From Warburgia ugandensis (taxonomy: Eukaryota; Streptophyta; Magnoliopsida; Canellales; Canellaceae): a DNA stretch of 64,000 nt. This document shows positions 1 through 14,637 of this stretch, piece by piece; position 1 is the first letter of the stretch, and every line of letters starts with the position of its first letter. The notes below the pieces were generated by a model that was not told the DNA's origin, searched no databases, and saw nothing but the letters and a program-made list of their open reading frames with translations. The translations under genes and the position numbers were made by a program. Location of the stretch: NCBI GenBank assembly GCA_035236585.1, contig CP141132.1, positions 61,043,880 through 61,107,879 on the forward strand. Direction: 5' to 3'.

Positions 1-590
1 ACAGGAGAAAGATCCAGCCATAGGCTGGGGCATCACAGTAATACGGTTCTGATGCCAATCCCCACAGGAATTTCGCACCCTAATCTTGATTAAGCCCTCA
101 CCTAGATAATGTCATTGAACACCATGCTTCTCGAGGCCACACAGGGCACTCTGCCTTTGAGTATTTGTCAAATTTTGTTCCTTCCACATCAACAAACGAC
201 CAACACCTCTTTTTAAGGTATGCTAAAAGGATATTGAAGACCATAATACAATTCAACACCTCTTCCATAGCTTCTGCAAACCTCACCAGATAAAATCTTG
301 TTTACTACCACTTTTTAACACCACGGACAACATATGAGGAAAACAAACACCATGTCCTTCACAGATTTCTTACACTACTGATTCAACGAAAAACCCAACA
401 AAAACCGAACTCCAAAATAAATATCAGCACATCCGAGCAACCAAAAAAGAAGACAAAAGGCCCAAATGATCAAAAGTATTTCAAAGACCAAAGCATCAAA
501 ACGATTTTACTGCATAAGCCCATCATCAAGACACCGAACACAAACAGATGAACATAAAACCGCAAACCCACAAAGGAAAACAATATCTAC
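1..590 (-). other. Intron 1 (partial) of the YjbQ-family gene
   Basis: On the minus strand this is T-rich sequence that follows the splice donor at 590. I looked for the next family segment (the stretch leading to the conserved HTSAS block) and did not find it in any frame, so the intron probably runs off the window. An open frame at 98-286 on the same strand matches nothing I know. Confidence 0.5.
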
Positions 591-767
591 CTTTGAGGTG
601 ACGAGATGGCAGCCTCGCTTATGGGGAGGAAGAGTAACAGTCTTCTGGGCCCATTTAGCAGCCATTGATTCCCCGGTTTTCAGAGGTTGGATCGCCGGAG
701 AATACTGCGATTTCACTCGAAGAGTCGTGGAGAGAGGCTTTGCTGCCAGGAAAACACACCCTTGCAT
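591..767 (-). CDS. YjbQ/UPF0047 family protein, first coding exon (partial gene)
   Basis: Read on the minus strand from the ATG at 767, this exon encodes 59 residues and ends in AAG followed by GTAGAT, a good plant splice donor (GT at 590-589), leaving phase 0. The C-terminal half, from MAAKWAQKTVTLPP through KRGCHLVTSK, is the conserved N-terminal signature of the YjbQ/UPF0047 family (PF01894). That family is a small beta-rich protein whose bacterial member has weak thiamine-phosphate synthase activity; its role in plants is poorly known. About 34 residues precede the signature, rich in Ser/Thr and basic residues and nearly free of acidic ones, like a plastid or mitochondrial transit peptide. 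The open frame extends upstream to an ATG at 914 and adds a hydrophobic run; I prefer 767 because the targeting-peptide composition begins there. The remaining exons, which should carry the conserved His and Glu residues, lie beyond the left edge. The family call is firm; the start is uncertain. Confidence 0.8.
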
Positions 768-1059
768 CGTTTCCAGAAAGGCCCCCAAGTCCGAGGAAAT
801 AGTGTTAGAAATGTAGGTTACTGACGCGAGTAACGAAAGCACTGCAAACAGAAAGCCCGGTCGTTTAAGGGGACTGAGGAGCTTTTCATGGCCTCTAGTT
901 TTGGTGGTGAGCATGTTTCGGTGTCGAGCTTTAATTTGGTGAATGAATGGCTACGTGGTCGGTTCAATAGTTCTGGAACGGAAGAATGCTAAGTTAGTGG
1001 CAAAATACAAATTGCAACCATTCCCGTTGGATAAGCTTCAAGAGGAGAAAAGGTGTACG
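768..1059 (-). promoter_or_regulatory. 5' flank or 5' UTR of the YjbQ-family gene
   Basis: This stretch lies upstream of the preferred start codon. The reading frame stays open from 768 back to 914, so a longer N-terminus is possible. No clear TATA box is visible on the minus strand, which is common for plant housekeeping genes. Transposon-derived repeats begin at about 1060, so the regulatory region is probably short. Confidence 0.35.
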
Positions 1060-1880
1060 CGACCCAATGTTTAGTGTAAGCTAAAACTTTTATTGGATAT
1101 CTAAGCTGTTCATAATCTTAGAAATGGTAACGCAGGCTAGAACTCAAATTCCATGCCCATGGTTGTAGTCTACTTCTTTAATTAAAAAATATGATAATTT
1201 ATTTTTATTAATTTTTTTAAAATCCTAAAGCAAGTGATTAGGATCATCCATATGTGTTGATTTCTCACAAGTTACCAATTTTTGGCATTCTAAACATGAT
1301 GAACGGCTTTGATCTACCAAAAAAAGTTCTACCGTGCTTGAAAAAATGAGGGTACACACTTTCCTCTCCTCTTGAGCATGTATGCTTACAAAGACCCTTA
1401 GATAAAACACCCAAAATAGCAAAAGTAGCAATCAAACTTTTAGTCTTGGTGGGCGGACATGCGTGAGAAGGTCTATGCCCTATGTTTATGCATGGTGAAA
1501 CTTTATTTTGTAGAGCTAAATTGTTCATCATATTTAAAATGGCTTGGATAGGTTAAAGATCAAATTTCATATTCATCTGATACTTTTAGCCTATGTTTCA
1601 AAGAGCAGCAAATAGTGATGTCCAATTTTATTAACTTTTTTCAAGGCTCAAAACAAGTATTTAGAATCTAGTTAGAATCATTCAAATAAATTACCTATTT
1701 TTGGTAGAAAAAATATGATGAACATCTTACATTTATAAAAAAAGAAGAAGAAAAAGAATCATAATGTATGAGAAAAGCATGGCATGGACTTCTTCTCACA
1801 CTCAAGAGTGTGTAAGCCAACTGGACATGTTTATAATTCTATCTTCTAACTTAGGTGGGTGGAATGTTTTAGCATTTACA
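1060..1880. repeat. Diverged tandem duplication, unit about 417 bp, two copies
   Basis: Two consecutive copies align over their length. The motif GTTCATAATC near 1108 pairs with GTTCATCATAT near 1522. GATGAACGGCTTTGAT near 1298 pairs with GATGAACATCTTACAT near 1718. A T-rich run followed by a Lys/Asn-codon-rich stretch recurs at 1208 and 1628. The spacing is 415-420 bp each time. Overlapping open frames at 1225-1531 do not hold across both copies and are not genes. The segment around 1298-1400 also resembles the right arm of the MITE at 2113-2492, so the duplication probably comes from a related DNA transposon. Confidence 0.6.
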
Positions 1881-2112
1881 TGAAAATTTGGAATTTAATG
1901 CCCATAATCTATTTTAAGGAGTAGGCTTTTGGAATTTGATAGAATTTGAAAGAATAGTAGCATTGTAGAATTTCATATTCTGAATCAAGAGAGGAATTTA
2001 GGTGGAATTTTGGGCTAGCTCAAAAGCTTCCTTTCTTTTTTTGTATTTTTGAATTCTACTGTTGAGAACTATATTTGAACAAGAGAAACACCCCCCCCCT
2101 CCCTCTCTCAAG

Positions 2113-2492
2113 TAATTATATGATACCACCAGTTGTATCACAAGGCATTCCTAAAATTGAAAAGCAGCCTCATAGTGATCCAACATGTTCATCTGATTTA
2201 CACCAACTCAAATTTGCTTATGTAGCAAATATCATGTCAATTACATATTTCTAGGTTGTCCATTCTTAAAGCTTGTGAAGCCAAAAAATAGATAATATTC
2301 TATATTTTGGAGCTTTGTTGTGTTACCCCATCTATTTTTTGGCTTCCAAAGCTCTAACGATGGATGATCAAAGATGGGGTGAATCAAATGAACATCTTGC
2401 ATCGCTCCAAAGCATGAAAAAGTACACCTTCCTTTCAAGTTTATGAACACTTACAAAGCAATCGTGATAGAACCGGTTGTATCATATAATTA
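2113..2492. mobile_element. Foldback MITE, 380 bp
   Basis: The two ends are inverted copies of a 29-bp terminal repeat beginning TAATTATATGATAC, with three mismatches. Inner parts also pair: GCCAAAAAATAGAT at 2280-2293 with its complement at 2330-2343, part of an arm of about 40 bp around a 36-base loop, and ATGTTCATYTGATTYAC on both arms. The element could fold into one long imperfect hairpin. It has no coding capacity. A pyrimidine-rich CT tract lies on both sides, so a target duplication cannot be told from the microsatellite. The superfamily is not clear from the ends. Confidence 0.7.
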
Positions 2493-2493
2493 C

Positions 2494-6039
<3,546 letters not shown>

Positions 6040-7640
6040 TAAATCCTTCCTCAAAATTGGTTACCATCAATTTGACTGCCAAACTTTCGCTTAAGCTCAC
6101 TTCATTTAACTACTTCACTTGGCATGAATAATGGCCTTTTGTTTCTCAAGGCTACAATTTGACCAACTACTATATCTTTACTTGCTGCCCTAAGTCCACT
6201 TTTTCAAACAAAAGTACTAAGGATTATGGAAAGGATCTTTCTGTTTGCTCTAAGCTATTGTCTTTCTCAACATACGTAACTAATGCTTAGATTCAAAGTT
6301 GAGCCACATTTAAAGAGCTGAAGAAGGAATGTAACATATGTACTTAGTTTTTATTATCATCTTCTCCACTAGTGAACCACCAAGAAAATGATCTTTAATG
6401 CTTCAATAAATGATGTGGGCCTTACACATGCTTGGCAATCTTTGTCAATGAGTCCTTCATCATAGCATGGTATTTCTCCTTCTAGTACAACTACTTTGTC
6501 ATTCTCATCTCCAAAAACTTCTAATATTCATGGTTCTCAACTTCATGAAAACCCTCAAGAGATACTATGCATACCATTAGTTCACCTCAAACTTCTATAA
6601 CATCTTAACGTGGGAGTTCTCCAATACCATTGGATGTTCCTAAATCTCAAACTCATCACATGGCCACACATTCTATCACAAGAGACTTGCCTCTCAAATG
6701 CTTTTATTGTAGCAAATCATCATCTTCCTTCTCTAATAGAATCTTTACATGTTTCTCAAGCTTTTAAAGGTTCTAGTTGGTGTTCCTATTTGGATGACAA
6801 AGTGGATCCTTTTGTTACCATGTATACTTGGCACCTTGACCTAGAAAACCCAATATGAATGTTGTTGGCTGCAAATTGGTAAAAAGAACCCTGATGGTAG
6901 TATAAACATATTAAAATCATCTTGTAGTTAAAGGATTTTTTTAATAGTTAGACATTGAATATATTGGCACTTTTAGCTCTATGGTTAAACATTCCCTATC
7001 ATAGTAGTTTTTAAATTCTAATCACTATTAATTGCCTATTTCCCAATAAGATGTAAAAAATTCTTTATTTATGGTGTTATTAATGAAGAAATATTATGGA
7101 GCAACCTCCAGAAGATGTTAATCCTTCAAAGTGAAATGGTTAAAACAAGCAATGTCATGTTGTTTCAAAAGTTCATTGCTTTCCCTTTGAATTATGGTTT
7201 TCTAGTCAAGCAATCAACTTAATAAAAATGACTTACATAATTTTTGGTTATGTGGATAATGTCCTGGTCACTAAGAATTGTCCAAAGGTGATTCAATGAT
7301 TGATTATTTCTATTGGCATGGTTTCTCTATCAAAGATCTAGGATCTCTAGACTTCTTTTTGTGTATTAAGGGTATTCCTAAAAAAGAAGCTCTATTCTTA
7401 AGGGATCTCTACACTGTCTTTGAAAAGATAACTTTAATTGATGGTCATCAATACATGAAGACATATTGGAGCATTACAGTATTTAACTTTACATGGACAT
7501 TTCTTTCACTATCAATAAACTTTTGCAATTTATGCATAGATCAACATTTTGTTCATTGGGTTGTTGTATTTGAAGCCTGCCATTGATTTTGGCATCAATT
7601 TATAACCTAAATAATTTGCTAGAGATGGGCAAGTTGAAGT
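6040..7640 (+). pseudogene. Ty1/copia retrotransposon relic: gag start, then RT with internal deletion
   Basis: Translated with several frame changes, this stretch follows a copia polyprotein. At 6070-6130 the frame reads like the gag N-terminus (LTSFNYFTWHE, matching the usual N-Y-x-x-W motif). At 6640-6850 it resembles the linker that precedes RT. At 6856 the frame gives NVVGC followed by a lysine-rich segment and NPDG, the start of copia RT. MEQPPE appears near 7090. The catalytic box reads YVDN instead of YVDD at 7249-7260. IKDLGSLDFFL follows at 7330-7360, and the end of RT near 7580. The integrase region between gag and RT is missing. Stops and frameshifts occur throughout, and the YVDD second Asp is lost, so it is dead. 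Confidence 0.75.
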
Positions 7641-7929
7641 TTTGGTGCTGCTTAATACAAACAATTTTGAATAGTTGCCTAAGATAAGTACAACGTGCTA
7701 ATAGCAACTTAGTGGATCGGTATATTGCATTGTCCACATGGATGTCAATGGACATTGGATGTCTAGCCCATTTGATAAATGTCCATAAACATCCAACTTG
7801 GTCTTTTTGTGGACATTAAATAATATAATAGTAATTTATTTTGTCATTTTTTTTACAAATCAATGTCCACATTTTATAGTAAATAAGACTAAAATAATGC
7901 CTCCATGAATGGAATTCCTTATCCTTGGC

Positions 7930-8490
7930 CCTCATTAATGATAGCAATAGTAATCACTAATTGGGTTCTAATTGTTAACTATAGCTATTAATAAAGTTAA
8001 GGAGCCTTATTAACCCCAAGCCTTCTAAATAATAGCTACTAATAATTCTCATGCTAATTAATTGAAAATATAGTTAAAGTCTAGTGGATCTTAGATGTTT
8101 AATTAAACCTACTAATAAGCCTAATAAATTATGAATCTTAGATAAAATAATGCCTGATAATCATTATGTGGGCCTAACTAATTCCAAAAGTAGTTAAATT
8201 GTAGTGGCATATAGTTATAAAATTGGATCTACTAATAATGCTAATGAGAATAAAAAATCTCCATCCTTGATGAAATAATACATATTGATAATAGTAGAGG
8301 GGCTAATTAATCCCAAAAGTTGTTAATTTTAGTGGGCCCTAGTTATTAAATTGGACTACTAACAATACTAATAGGCCTAATAATTTCTAAACCTTGGTAA
8401 CATCTACGAATAATTATAGTGGGCCTCATTAATTCCAAACCTAGTTAAATTCTTTGAGGCTACAGTTGTTAAGTTGGACTTAATTAATAC
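7930..8490. repeat. Degenerate tandem array, unit about 120-130 bp, 4-5 copies
   Basis: A motif of the form GTTAAATTGTAGTGG followed by a TTATTAAATTGGA-like and a CTACTAATAATGCTAAT-like segment recurs at 8073, 8193, 8321 and 8443, with a weaker copy near 7960. TGGGCCTAACTAATTCC and close variants precede each unit. There is no coding potential. It could be an old satellite or the internal tandem repeat of a transposon. Confidence 0.6.
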
Positions 8491-9759
8491 ATAGAAACTT
8501 GCCATAGAAAAAATTCAAGTAGCCTGCCATATAAACTGTTGGAAGGTGGTAGGCACCAACCCCATCTAGTCTAAAAATCTATTTCTACTAAATAGGATAG
8601 CTAGACTATCTTCGGTTGAAAAAGGAAGATGGTTCATTTAACTATTTCATATCTTGGATAAATGTGAGAAATCTTTTAATGCCTACTTAAATCAAATTTC
8701 ACTAATGAAAAACTTTGAATGATATTTCTCTATTGGGACCTTCCTCATTATGAGATTGATGTAGCCTTCTTCTTTGGGCCAATGAACTTCACTAAAACCC
8801 AATAAAATGAATGCACAAAGTATGTTGCCTTGAAAGGTCCTTCCCACTGTAAGAGTAGGAAGATCCTCTTAGATAGGTTATGCAAATAAACTAAAATCAA
8901 AGTAAATGATTCTCTTTGGCTTTATGTTAGAAAGAACCCTCCTACCATAGTGATAGGGATACCTCTTAACAAAGCGAAGAGAGTTTTTGGGGAAAGGAGA
9001 AAGCTTGGATCCTCTCCTTCCCCTCCCCTTTAGAGGAGACTGTGCTCTACTTAGAGAGCTATTCTACAAAACAAGGAATCTACTCTAGAAAATAGGAAAG
9101 CAAGAAAATAATTTAGAAGCCTACCCTACAAACAAAACCTACACTAAGTGTAGGAAGGACAATTAATTGAGCATAGAAATAAAAGAAATTATACCTAATT
9201 AGGTGGCAAATAAATACTATAATACTCTAAAACTAGAAAAGTAATATAAAGAAATCTCAAGTTCCAAAATAAGCTCAAAGAAGACTATTTCTTATAAAAG
9301 ATTGGTTTTGAACTTCCTTAGGATAATGTGGCAAGGTATATCACTCTTTCACTTCTAATATGGTTTTCTCAAACTTCTTGGACTATGAAAACATTTAAAG
9401 AAAAATTTTCAAGAGTGAAGCAACCTTATCAAAAGCATAACATGCCTCTACCAACATTGGTCATCTTTGCTCATATATATATTTCCTAACTATTTGGGTC
9501 ATGCAGTCGCATGACTTTATGTTTTTTGATGAACTTGGGTCATGTGATCACATTCCATCATCTTCTTCGGCTACATGCTTCCATCAACTTATGGAAGGAA
9601 GCACGTGTCCCTACCTCTAGGTCATGTAGTTGTATGCCTACTTTTGGGGTTATGTGGATGCAGCTATTCCAAAGGGGACACATGTCCACATGTTGGGGCC
9701 TATAAAATGGATCATGTGGTTGCACGAACTTATATCATGTGTTCGCAAGCTCTTTCTTC
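8491..9759. other. Non-coding stretch; weak short repeats near its end
   Basis: No gene is recognisable from 8491 to 9480. Between 9495 and 9755 a loose motif like GGTCATGTGGTTGCATGA recurs about six times at uneven spacing (9498, 9538, 9621, 9649, 9709, 9736). The three overlapping open frames at 9511-9815 fall in these repeats and are not convincing genes. Confidence 0.4.
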
Positions 9760-10225
9760 CACTAATACATAGGAGTCTTTTAAAGTCGGTAAAAAACAAT
9801 AATAGAAGTCAGTGATGACAGTGACTTCTATTGAGCCAACTTAGAAAATTGATAAGAAAAGATGTCAGTAAGGAAACAACTTAAAAAATCTGGATTTTTA
9901 AAGTCGTTACAAAAAAAGGACTTTAGAAAAGGAGACATTTAAAGTTGTTTGGAAAAGCGACTTAAAAATGGGCTCTTTTGAAGTGGTTTCAAGAAAAACG
10001 ACTTCAAAGATGCTAGTTTTTGAAGTCATTTGAAAAAAAAAATGACTTTAAAAACATCAACTTTTGAAGTCGTTCTAAAAAATGACCTAAAAAATGGAGT
10101 CTTTTAAAGTTGCTTTTTCTAAATGACTTCAAATATGGCTTTTGAAGTCTTTCTTTTTTCTTTTCTTTTTTTCAAAATGACTTTAAAAGTTGGAATTTTT
10201 TAAGTCATTTTTTAGAATGATTTTA
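9760..10225. repeat. CACTA-type subterminal palindromic repeats
   Basis: The stretch starts with CACTA at 9760-9764 and then holds about eight short units in which TTTGAAGTCGTTT-like and AAAACGACTTCAAA-like halves alternate. Each unit can form a small hairpin, and units follow every 50-60 bp. Dense, inverted, short subterminal repeats next to a CACTA terminus are the hallmark of En/Spm-CACTA transposons, where they bind the element's TNPA-like protein. The adjacent CACTA ORF remnants at 10965-12400 support this. The terminal repeat itself beyond CACTA is not canonical, and no partner end was found. Confidence 0.55.
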
Positions 10226-10230
10226 AAAAA

Positions 10231-10286
10231 TTCTTCTTCTTCTTCTTCTTCTTCTTCTTCTTCTTCTTCTTCTTCTTCTTCTTCTT
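10231..10286. repeat. (TTC)n microsatellite
   Basis: About 18 to 19 TTC units, which translate as a serine run in one frame and leucine in another. It sits directly inside the subterminal repeats of the CACTA remnant. Confidence 0.97.
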
Positions 10287-10545
10287 GTTTTCCCCTTTTG
10301 CTTACATTGCAATCTACCTGCAATTCTGCATGCATTCAATGTGGTACCTACTACGTTATTCTTACAATCTCTAAACATATGAAAAAGATGCAGTCACTTC
10401 CATATTGGGTATAAGACATCAAAATTCTTCATCCATTCACACATACATTCACTTACACACCACATTCACATCTTGAAATGACCTGATAATTAAAGAAACC
10501 ACATCACTTGCATTGCAATCTCCACATTCATTTCATTTACACCTG

Positions 10546-10746
10546 ATCCACATTCACTTCATTTACACTTCAAAGTCCTCATTCATCATCCCATGAAATA
10601 TATGTGCCTCAATGAAAAAAATAAAAACTAGAAGAACACATGCATATCCACATTCATTTCATTTATAGTTGAAGCTCTCCTCATTCATCCTATAAAATGT
10701 ATATAATTCAATGAAAATAATCAAAAGTAGAAGAAAACATGCATAT
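10546..10746. repeat. Tandem repeat, unit about 100 bp, two copies
   Basis: Two adjacent copies run from CCACATTCACTTCATTTA to ACACATGCATAT (10546-10647) and from CCACATTCATTTCATTTA to AACATGCATAT (10648-10746). Both contain CTCATTCATC and a CAATGAAAA-rich segment. A further partial copy precedes them at about 10521. Confidence 0.7.
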
Positions 10747-10964
10747 CAACGAAAATAATACTTTATTATGGATAAGGTAATTTACATTCATGTAGTTACT
10801 CTAATTGTTCTAATTGAAACTTGTCACATACTCAGCCTATTTGCTTTGTATTTCGTTGAGGTTTGCTTTGGAGTAACTCTTCTTATTTGCCCATTCAAAA
10901 AGTACAACAACCTACAATACAATATTTTTAATTTAGTTGACACATTCTTTTGAGCTGGAATCCA

Positions 10965-11159
10965 TCAACAATTATAAAAGAAAAGAAAAGAAAAGATTAT
11001 GACCAATAAAAAGTGTCTTACCTTTCTTAATTGGGAGATACTAAGACCATCAAGTACTAAGGTCCCCATGTATATCAGCATATAATACCCGCACACCCAA
11101 TCAAATTGTTGTCTAGGGCATCGTGCAAGAAAGAAAACTAAGAGGATTACAAATACCAT
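10965..11159 (-). pseudogene. CACTA-associated Ulp1-like cysteine protease domain, C-terminal part
   Basis: The frame contains CPRQ, then a DW-x-CGYYM-x-x-YM segment. This matches the catalytic Cys box of the Ulp1-like (C48) peptidase domain found at the C-terminus of ORFs carried by plant CACTA transposons (usual form CPRQ..xxxCGYYVMxxM). The catalytic Cys is still present. The His and Asp boxes should lie upstream on the minus strand at 11160-11700 and are not clearly readable. The function would be cleavage of a ubiquitin/SUMO-like substrate; its value to the transposon is unknown. Confidence 0.6.
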
Positions 11160-11769
11160 GGGTAATATTGTAAGCTTAGTTTATAAAATAGAATAATTAA
11201 CTATTTCATACCTTCACATTCTTCAAGTGAGTTTCGGTAGTCGCACAGTCTCAGTCAGATTAGCCCATGTCAACTATGCTCTACAAATTTAAATTTCAAT
11301 TGCATTAAATACAAATAAAAAATTACTAATCTATACATAATACATGAAAAAATTAAAATCTTAATTATTTATGATTTCTATGAGGGCTAGACGGGCATTC
11401 AATCCACATGCCCACCATGCACATCCAAAACAAACAGCATCCAATGAGCCTTATATATGCAATCATATGAATCGAAATTAAAGTTTACAATCCTTATGTG
11501 TAGAACAAGTTGTCAAGAAAATAAAGAAAAGAAAACATACTCGTTATTGTAGGGAATCATTAAGCCTTGTCCCTTTGAGCATTGGAAGGACCCTAGTAAC
11601 ATATCATCTACATTGGACATTGCTCTGCTGCTCTACACATGATGCTGGGGTCAAGGAATTGGTACAACACATCCTTGACCTAAAAAAGGCTCATTGCATC
11701 ATTCAAGAAGCTGCAAAAAAGAAATAATTATTACCTATTATGAAAAAATAACATGTAATGTCAAGCATT

Positions 11770-11979
11770 TTAGAAGACAATGTGAGGGTGCTCGAGTTGA
11801 TCCCATTGGCAAACTTGTAATAAGTCCTTTTCCATAAGTGGCACCTCAATAATGACATTGGAAACCATTACCTCCTTGATCTGTATGGGATTGATTGCCT
11901 TATCTTCATTAATGAGTCCAAAGAGTAATCTTAGGGATTGAGGCATGTTAGATGGAACTTCAACGTGATCCTTAGACAA
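11770..11979 (-). pseudogene. CACTA ORF remnant, segment upstream of the protease domain
   Basis: The 69-residue frame includes an EVPLMEKDLLQVCQ segment. It resembles the conserved stretch (xVPLxxxxxDxxxxCxxxE) that sits between the TNP2-linked domain and the Ulp1-like domain in plant CACTA ORFs. Its strand and order relative to 10965-11159 and 12187-12384 fit one decayed ORF reading leftward. The call rests on family memory, not on a search. Confidence 0.45.
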
Positions 11980-12186
11980 CTACTATAAAAGTTGTCGAGT
12001 CAATTAATATTGATCAATGAGGACATTCAAATTTATGATGAAAAATAAACATAAATAACTAGTATTGGTTCAATTGGTGTGATAGTAGTTAAGGGTGTGA
12101 TGGTGGGTGGCCTTAGTGTACTTTCTGTTGCTGATCAACCTTAGATATAGTTAATAAATGATTAAACTGAGGTCTCTAGTTAAAAA

Positions 12187-12384
12187 TTATTTTTTGATGA
12201 GGGTATAGTGTGAAAAGATATATATCATTGACTCTATGGGAATGATAAATTCCTCTGGCCAAGCGATATGATATGCAACTGCCTGCGCAACAGTTACAAT
12301 ATTTTTCATTTCTAAAGGAAATGGAAGATGGGCAGTCATAGTCAAAGCCATGTTAATGGACATGTGCTTTGTATGTGGAGGCAT
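12187..12384 (-). pseudogene. CACTA ORF remnant, AVAYHIAWP segment
   Basis: The frame has a VAQAVAYHIAWPEEFI stretch. Plant CACTA ORFs have a closely similar motif (VGxxVxWPxxL) shortly before the region seen at 11770-11979. The position and strand fit the same decayed ORF. A further minus frame at 12653-12835 (VLFLLYSFVKEYLQKK) may be part of it, but the order would then be unusual. Confidence 0.45.
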
Positions 12385-12837
12385 ACTAATCTAGTGCGAA
12401 ATGTTTGATCATCCTCATAGCACAATCCAACTGCAACAACATTTTGATGGGTATCTAAGGCCAATAAACATTGACCCACCTGCAGATCATAAATATGTCA
12501 TACATTGAAGAGGTTTGAGATAGGAGAATTACACAAGGACAATGAAAAACTTCTAGTGTAGTGAATACTTCCTCGACTGAATTTTCTATCTTGAAGGGTG
12601 TAGATTGTCCTTCTTCAGAACATTCTTTAGTAGGAGAATTACAGCTAGCATGTTATGGAGGTATAGGTGTGGTACAAAGATTTGGTAGAAGGGATTCAGA
12701 AACTATCACCAAACCCTTGTAATGTAGTTGGTTAAATATATTCATTTTTATCCTCTTAAACAAGCCATTGTAGATCGTCAAATTTTTTTTCTGTAGGTAT
12801 TCTTTTACAAAAGAATATAGAAGGAACAGTACCACAC

Positions 12838-14629
12838 CCTATCCATCTTTGTGAGTGTATCTGGCCCATCTAATGCTCTTTAGGATAATATACACCCTTA
12901 ACTTTTGATCTTAGTCATCCATGCCTCTTTTGGTTAATCTACAAAGTAAAAGGCTGAATTAGAACCATCTAAACCGTACATTAATCATCTGATAAGCTCT
13001 AATAATCATTTGACCATTAATTTTGACAAATTAATGATTGGATGATTAATTGGAGCTAAATTCAAAATCAAGCTAAAAAATTCAAATTTGATAGGTTACA
13101 TGATCTAATTGAATGTTAAATTATGAGTATTTTAACCAAAATTGAACACTTAATATAACCCCCAACCAGCATTTTGCTAGTCCCTAGCAAAACATGCAAA
13201 AAACCAAATTTTAAAATTTATTTTCAATTCAACTCCTCTTTTTCCTTAGAGAATTATCTTCAACAAATCATCAACTTTAGCATACTAATAAAAATGACTA
13301 AAGAATTCAAAACCCTACCCATATGCTAAAGATATTTCAACTAAGCTCAGATCTTAGAGTGTGTGTGTGAGTGTACAGTTTACATATAGTATAATCTTTA
13401 TCTCTAAGTAGACTTCTAACTTTTGAACTCCATCTGAAATATGTTTTGACCTCAATCCTCACTAATGACATACACTCAGAAACAAAATCTCTCAGATAGA
13501 GGGTTCAAATCATATCTCTCTTTTAATTATGTGAGCTGAGTCAATAAAAACAAATTTATCTCACATATACTCATGAAGAATGGGAGTTACTAAGAAATTT
13601 TATCCCTTTGGAGTAGATGACATTACCTTTGAATATTTAGAAATACCACTCTTTTAGATCCTGTCCATTCATTTCCTTATCAAGATTATATTTCTATTAG
13701 AATTAATAGGTCTTTGATTAGGACGAAAAGTAGGTTTCAGACAGGGTACCAAAGAAAGTGTATAATGGTATTCAAAGTTTCTTAAAAAAAATAAGTAGAA
13801 TTTTTCTAAAATTGACAAATCTTTTTTTTTTTTTTTGCTTGTACTAAAGTGAATATTTCTTTTTCCACTTTTCTTTGCATTCTTCAAACCTTTTTTTTCA
13901 ACCTTTTCTTTCTTTTCAGCACTTTTGAATCACTTTTCTTTTCTTACTATTCACTTTTCTACTTTCATTTCAACTAAAAGGTATTTCTTCATTAGTCTCT
14001 AACTTATTTTTCAAAGAAAATGGGTAATGGATAATTTATACTGGGTTAATATGGGTAAAGGATAAATTGGGTGACAAAAAAATGGCTTATATAAAGCCTC
14101 AACTTGGTTAACTAGTGTAAAAATACTTCTAGGTAGGCTTTATGTCTCTAGGTTCAATGAACTTTTAGAATTTTAAAGATAATATTCTAATAATTCAAGT
14201 AATTAGCCAAAATTTAGAGTTGGTGAGATCAATTTTCTTTAAACGCGCTGAAGAAAATTACAACATTTATAACCTCTCAGAAAGAATGAATGGCTCTAAA
14301 ACTCACTATGGTTATAGGTCTCCACTGAAATTCTTCGGGATTCTTAAGTTATATTTACTCACCAATTTAGATTATCTATATGCAACTACATGTACAGATG
14401 TGATCTGAGACTTTGCTTTTATATAATACTTTAGAAAATGAGTAAGATGATGATTTAATCATCTTTAGTTTTATTGATAAGCTAAAGTTTTCTTGATTAT
14501 ACTTTAGAAAATCCAATTCTCATCATAGTGTAGGAATTGACCTAAAAAAATTTCAATTTGTTTTTTCTTAAAAAATCAAGGAAATCACCTAAAAATTTAA
14601 CAAAAACTAGAACTTGGTAGAATTCTACA
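12838..14629 (-). mobile_element. Athila-type element GY1, 3' LTR (truncated)
   Basis: On the minus strand the LTR begins TGTAGAATTCTAC immediately after a purine tract (14630-14637) and can be followed to 12838, where it ends without a CA terminus against CACTA-derived sequence. The part 12838-13158 is repeated at 26220-26536 in the 5' LTR of the same element. The whole fragment is repeated in the complete LTR of GY2 (44820-46486). The GY2 copy is about 3.3 kb, so a large part of the 3' end is missing here. The open frames at 13669-13887 and 14220-14408 lie in this non-coding LTR. Confidence 0.8.
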
Positions 14630-14637
14630 TCCCCCAA
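14630..14637 (-). promoter_or_regulatory. Polypurine tract of GY1
   Basis: Minus-strand GGTTGGGGGA lies directly before the TGTAG start of the 3' LTR. GY2 has the same arrangement with a longer G run at 46487-46497. It would prime plus-strand DNA synthesis. Confidence 0.7.

Noticed and set aside
98-286. Minus ORF of 62 aa next to the YjbQ exon
   Set aside because: No family match and not the expected continuation of YjbQ; it lies in probable intron sequence.
466-816. Plus ORF of 116 aa
   Set aside because: Antisense shadow of the YjbQ-family exon and its flank.
9780-10225. CRISPR-like array of short repeats
   Set aside because: The units are palindromic and diverged with no unique spacers, in a plant genome; CACTA subterminal repeats explain them.
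10190-10414. Poly-serine ORF
   Set aside because: Created by the TTC microsatellite.
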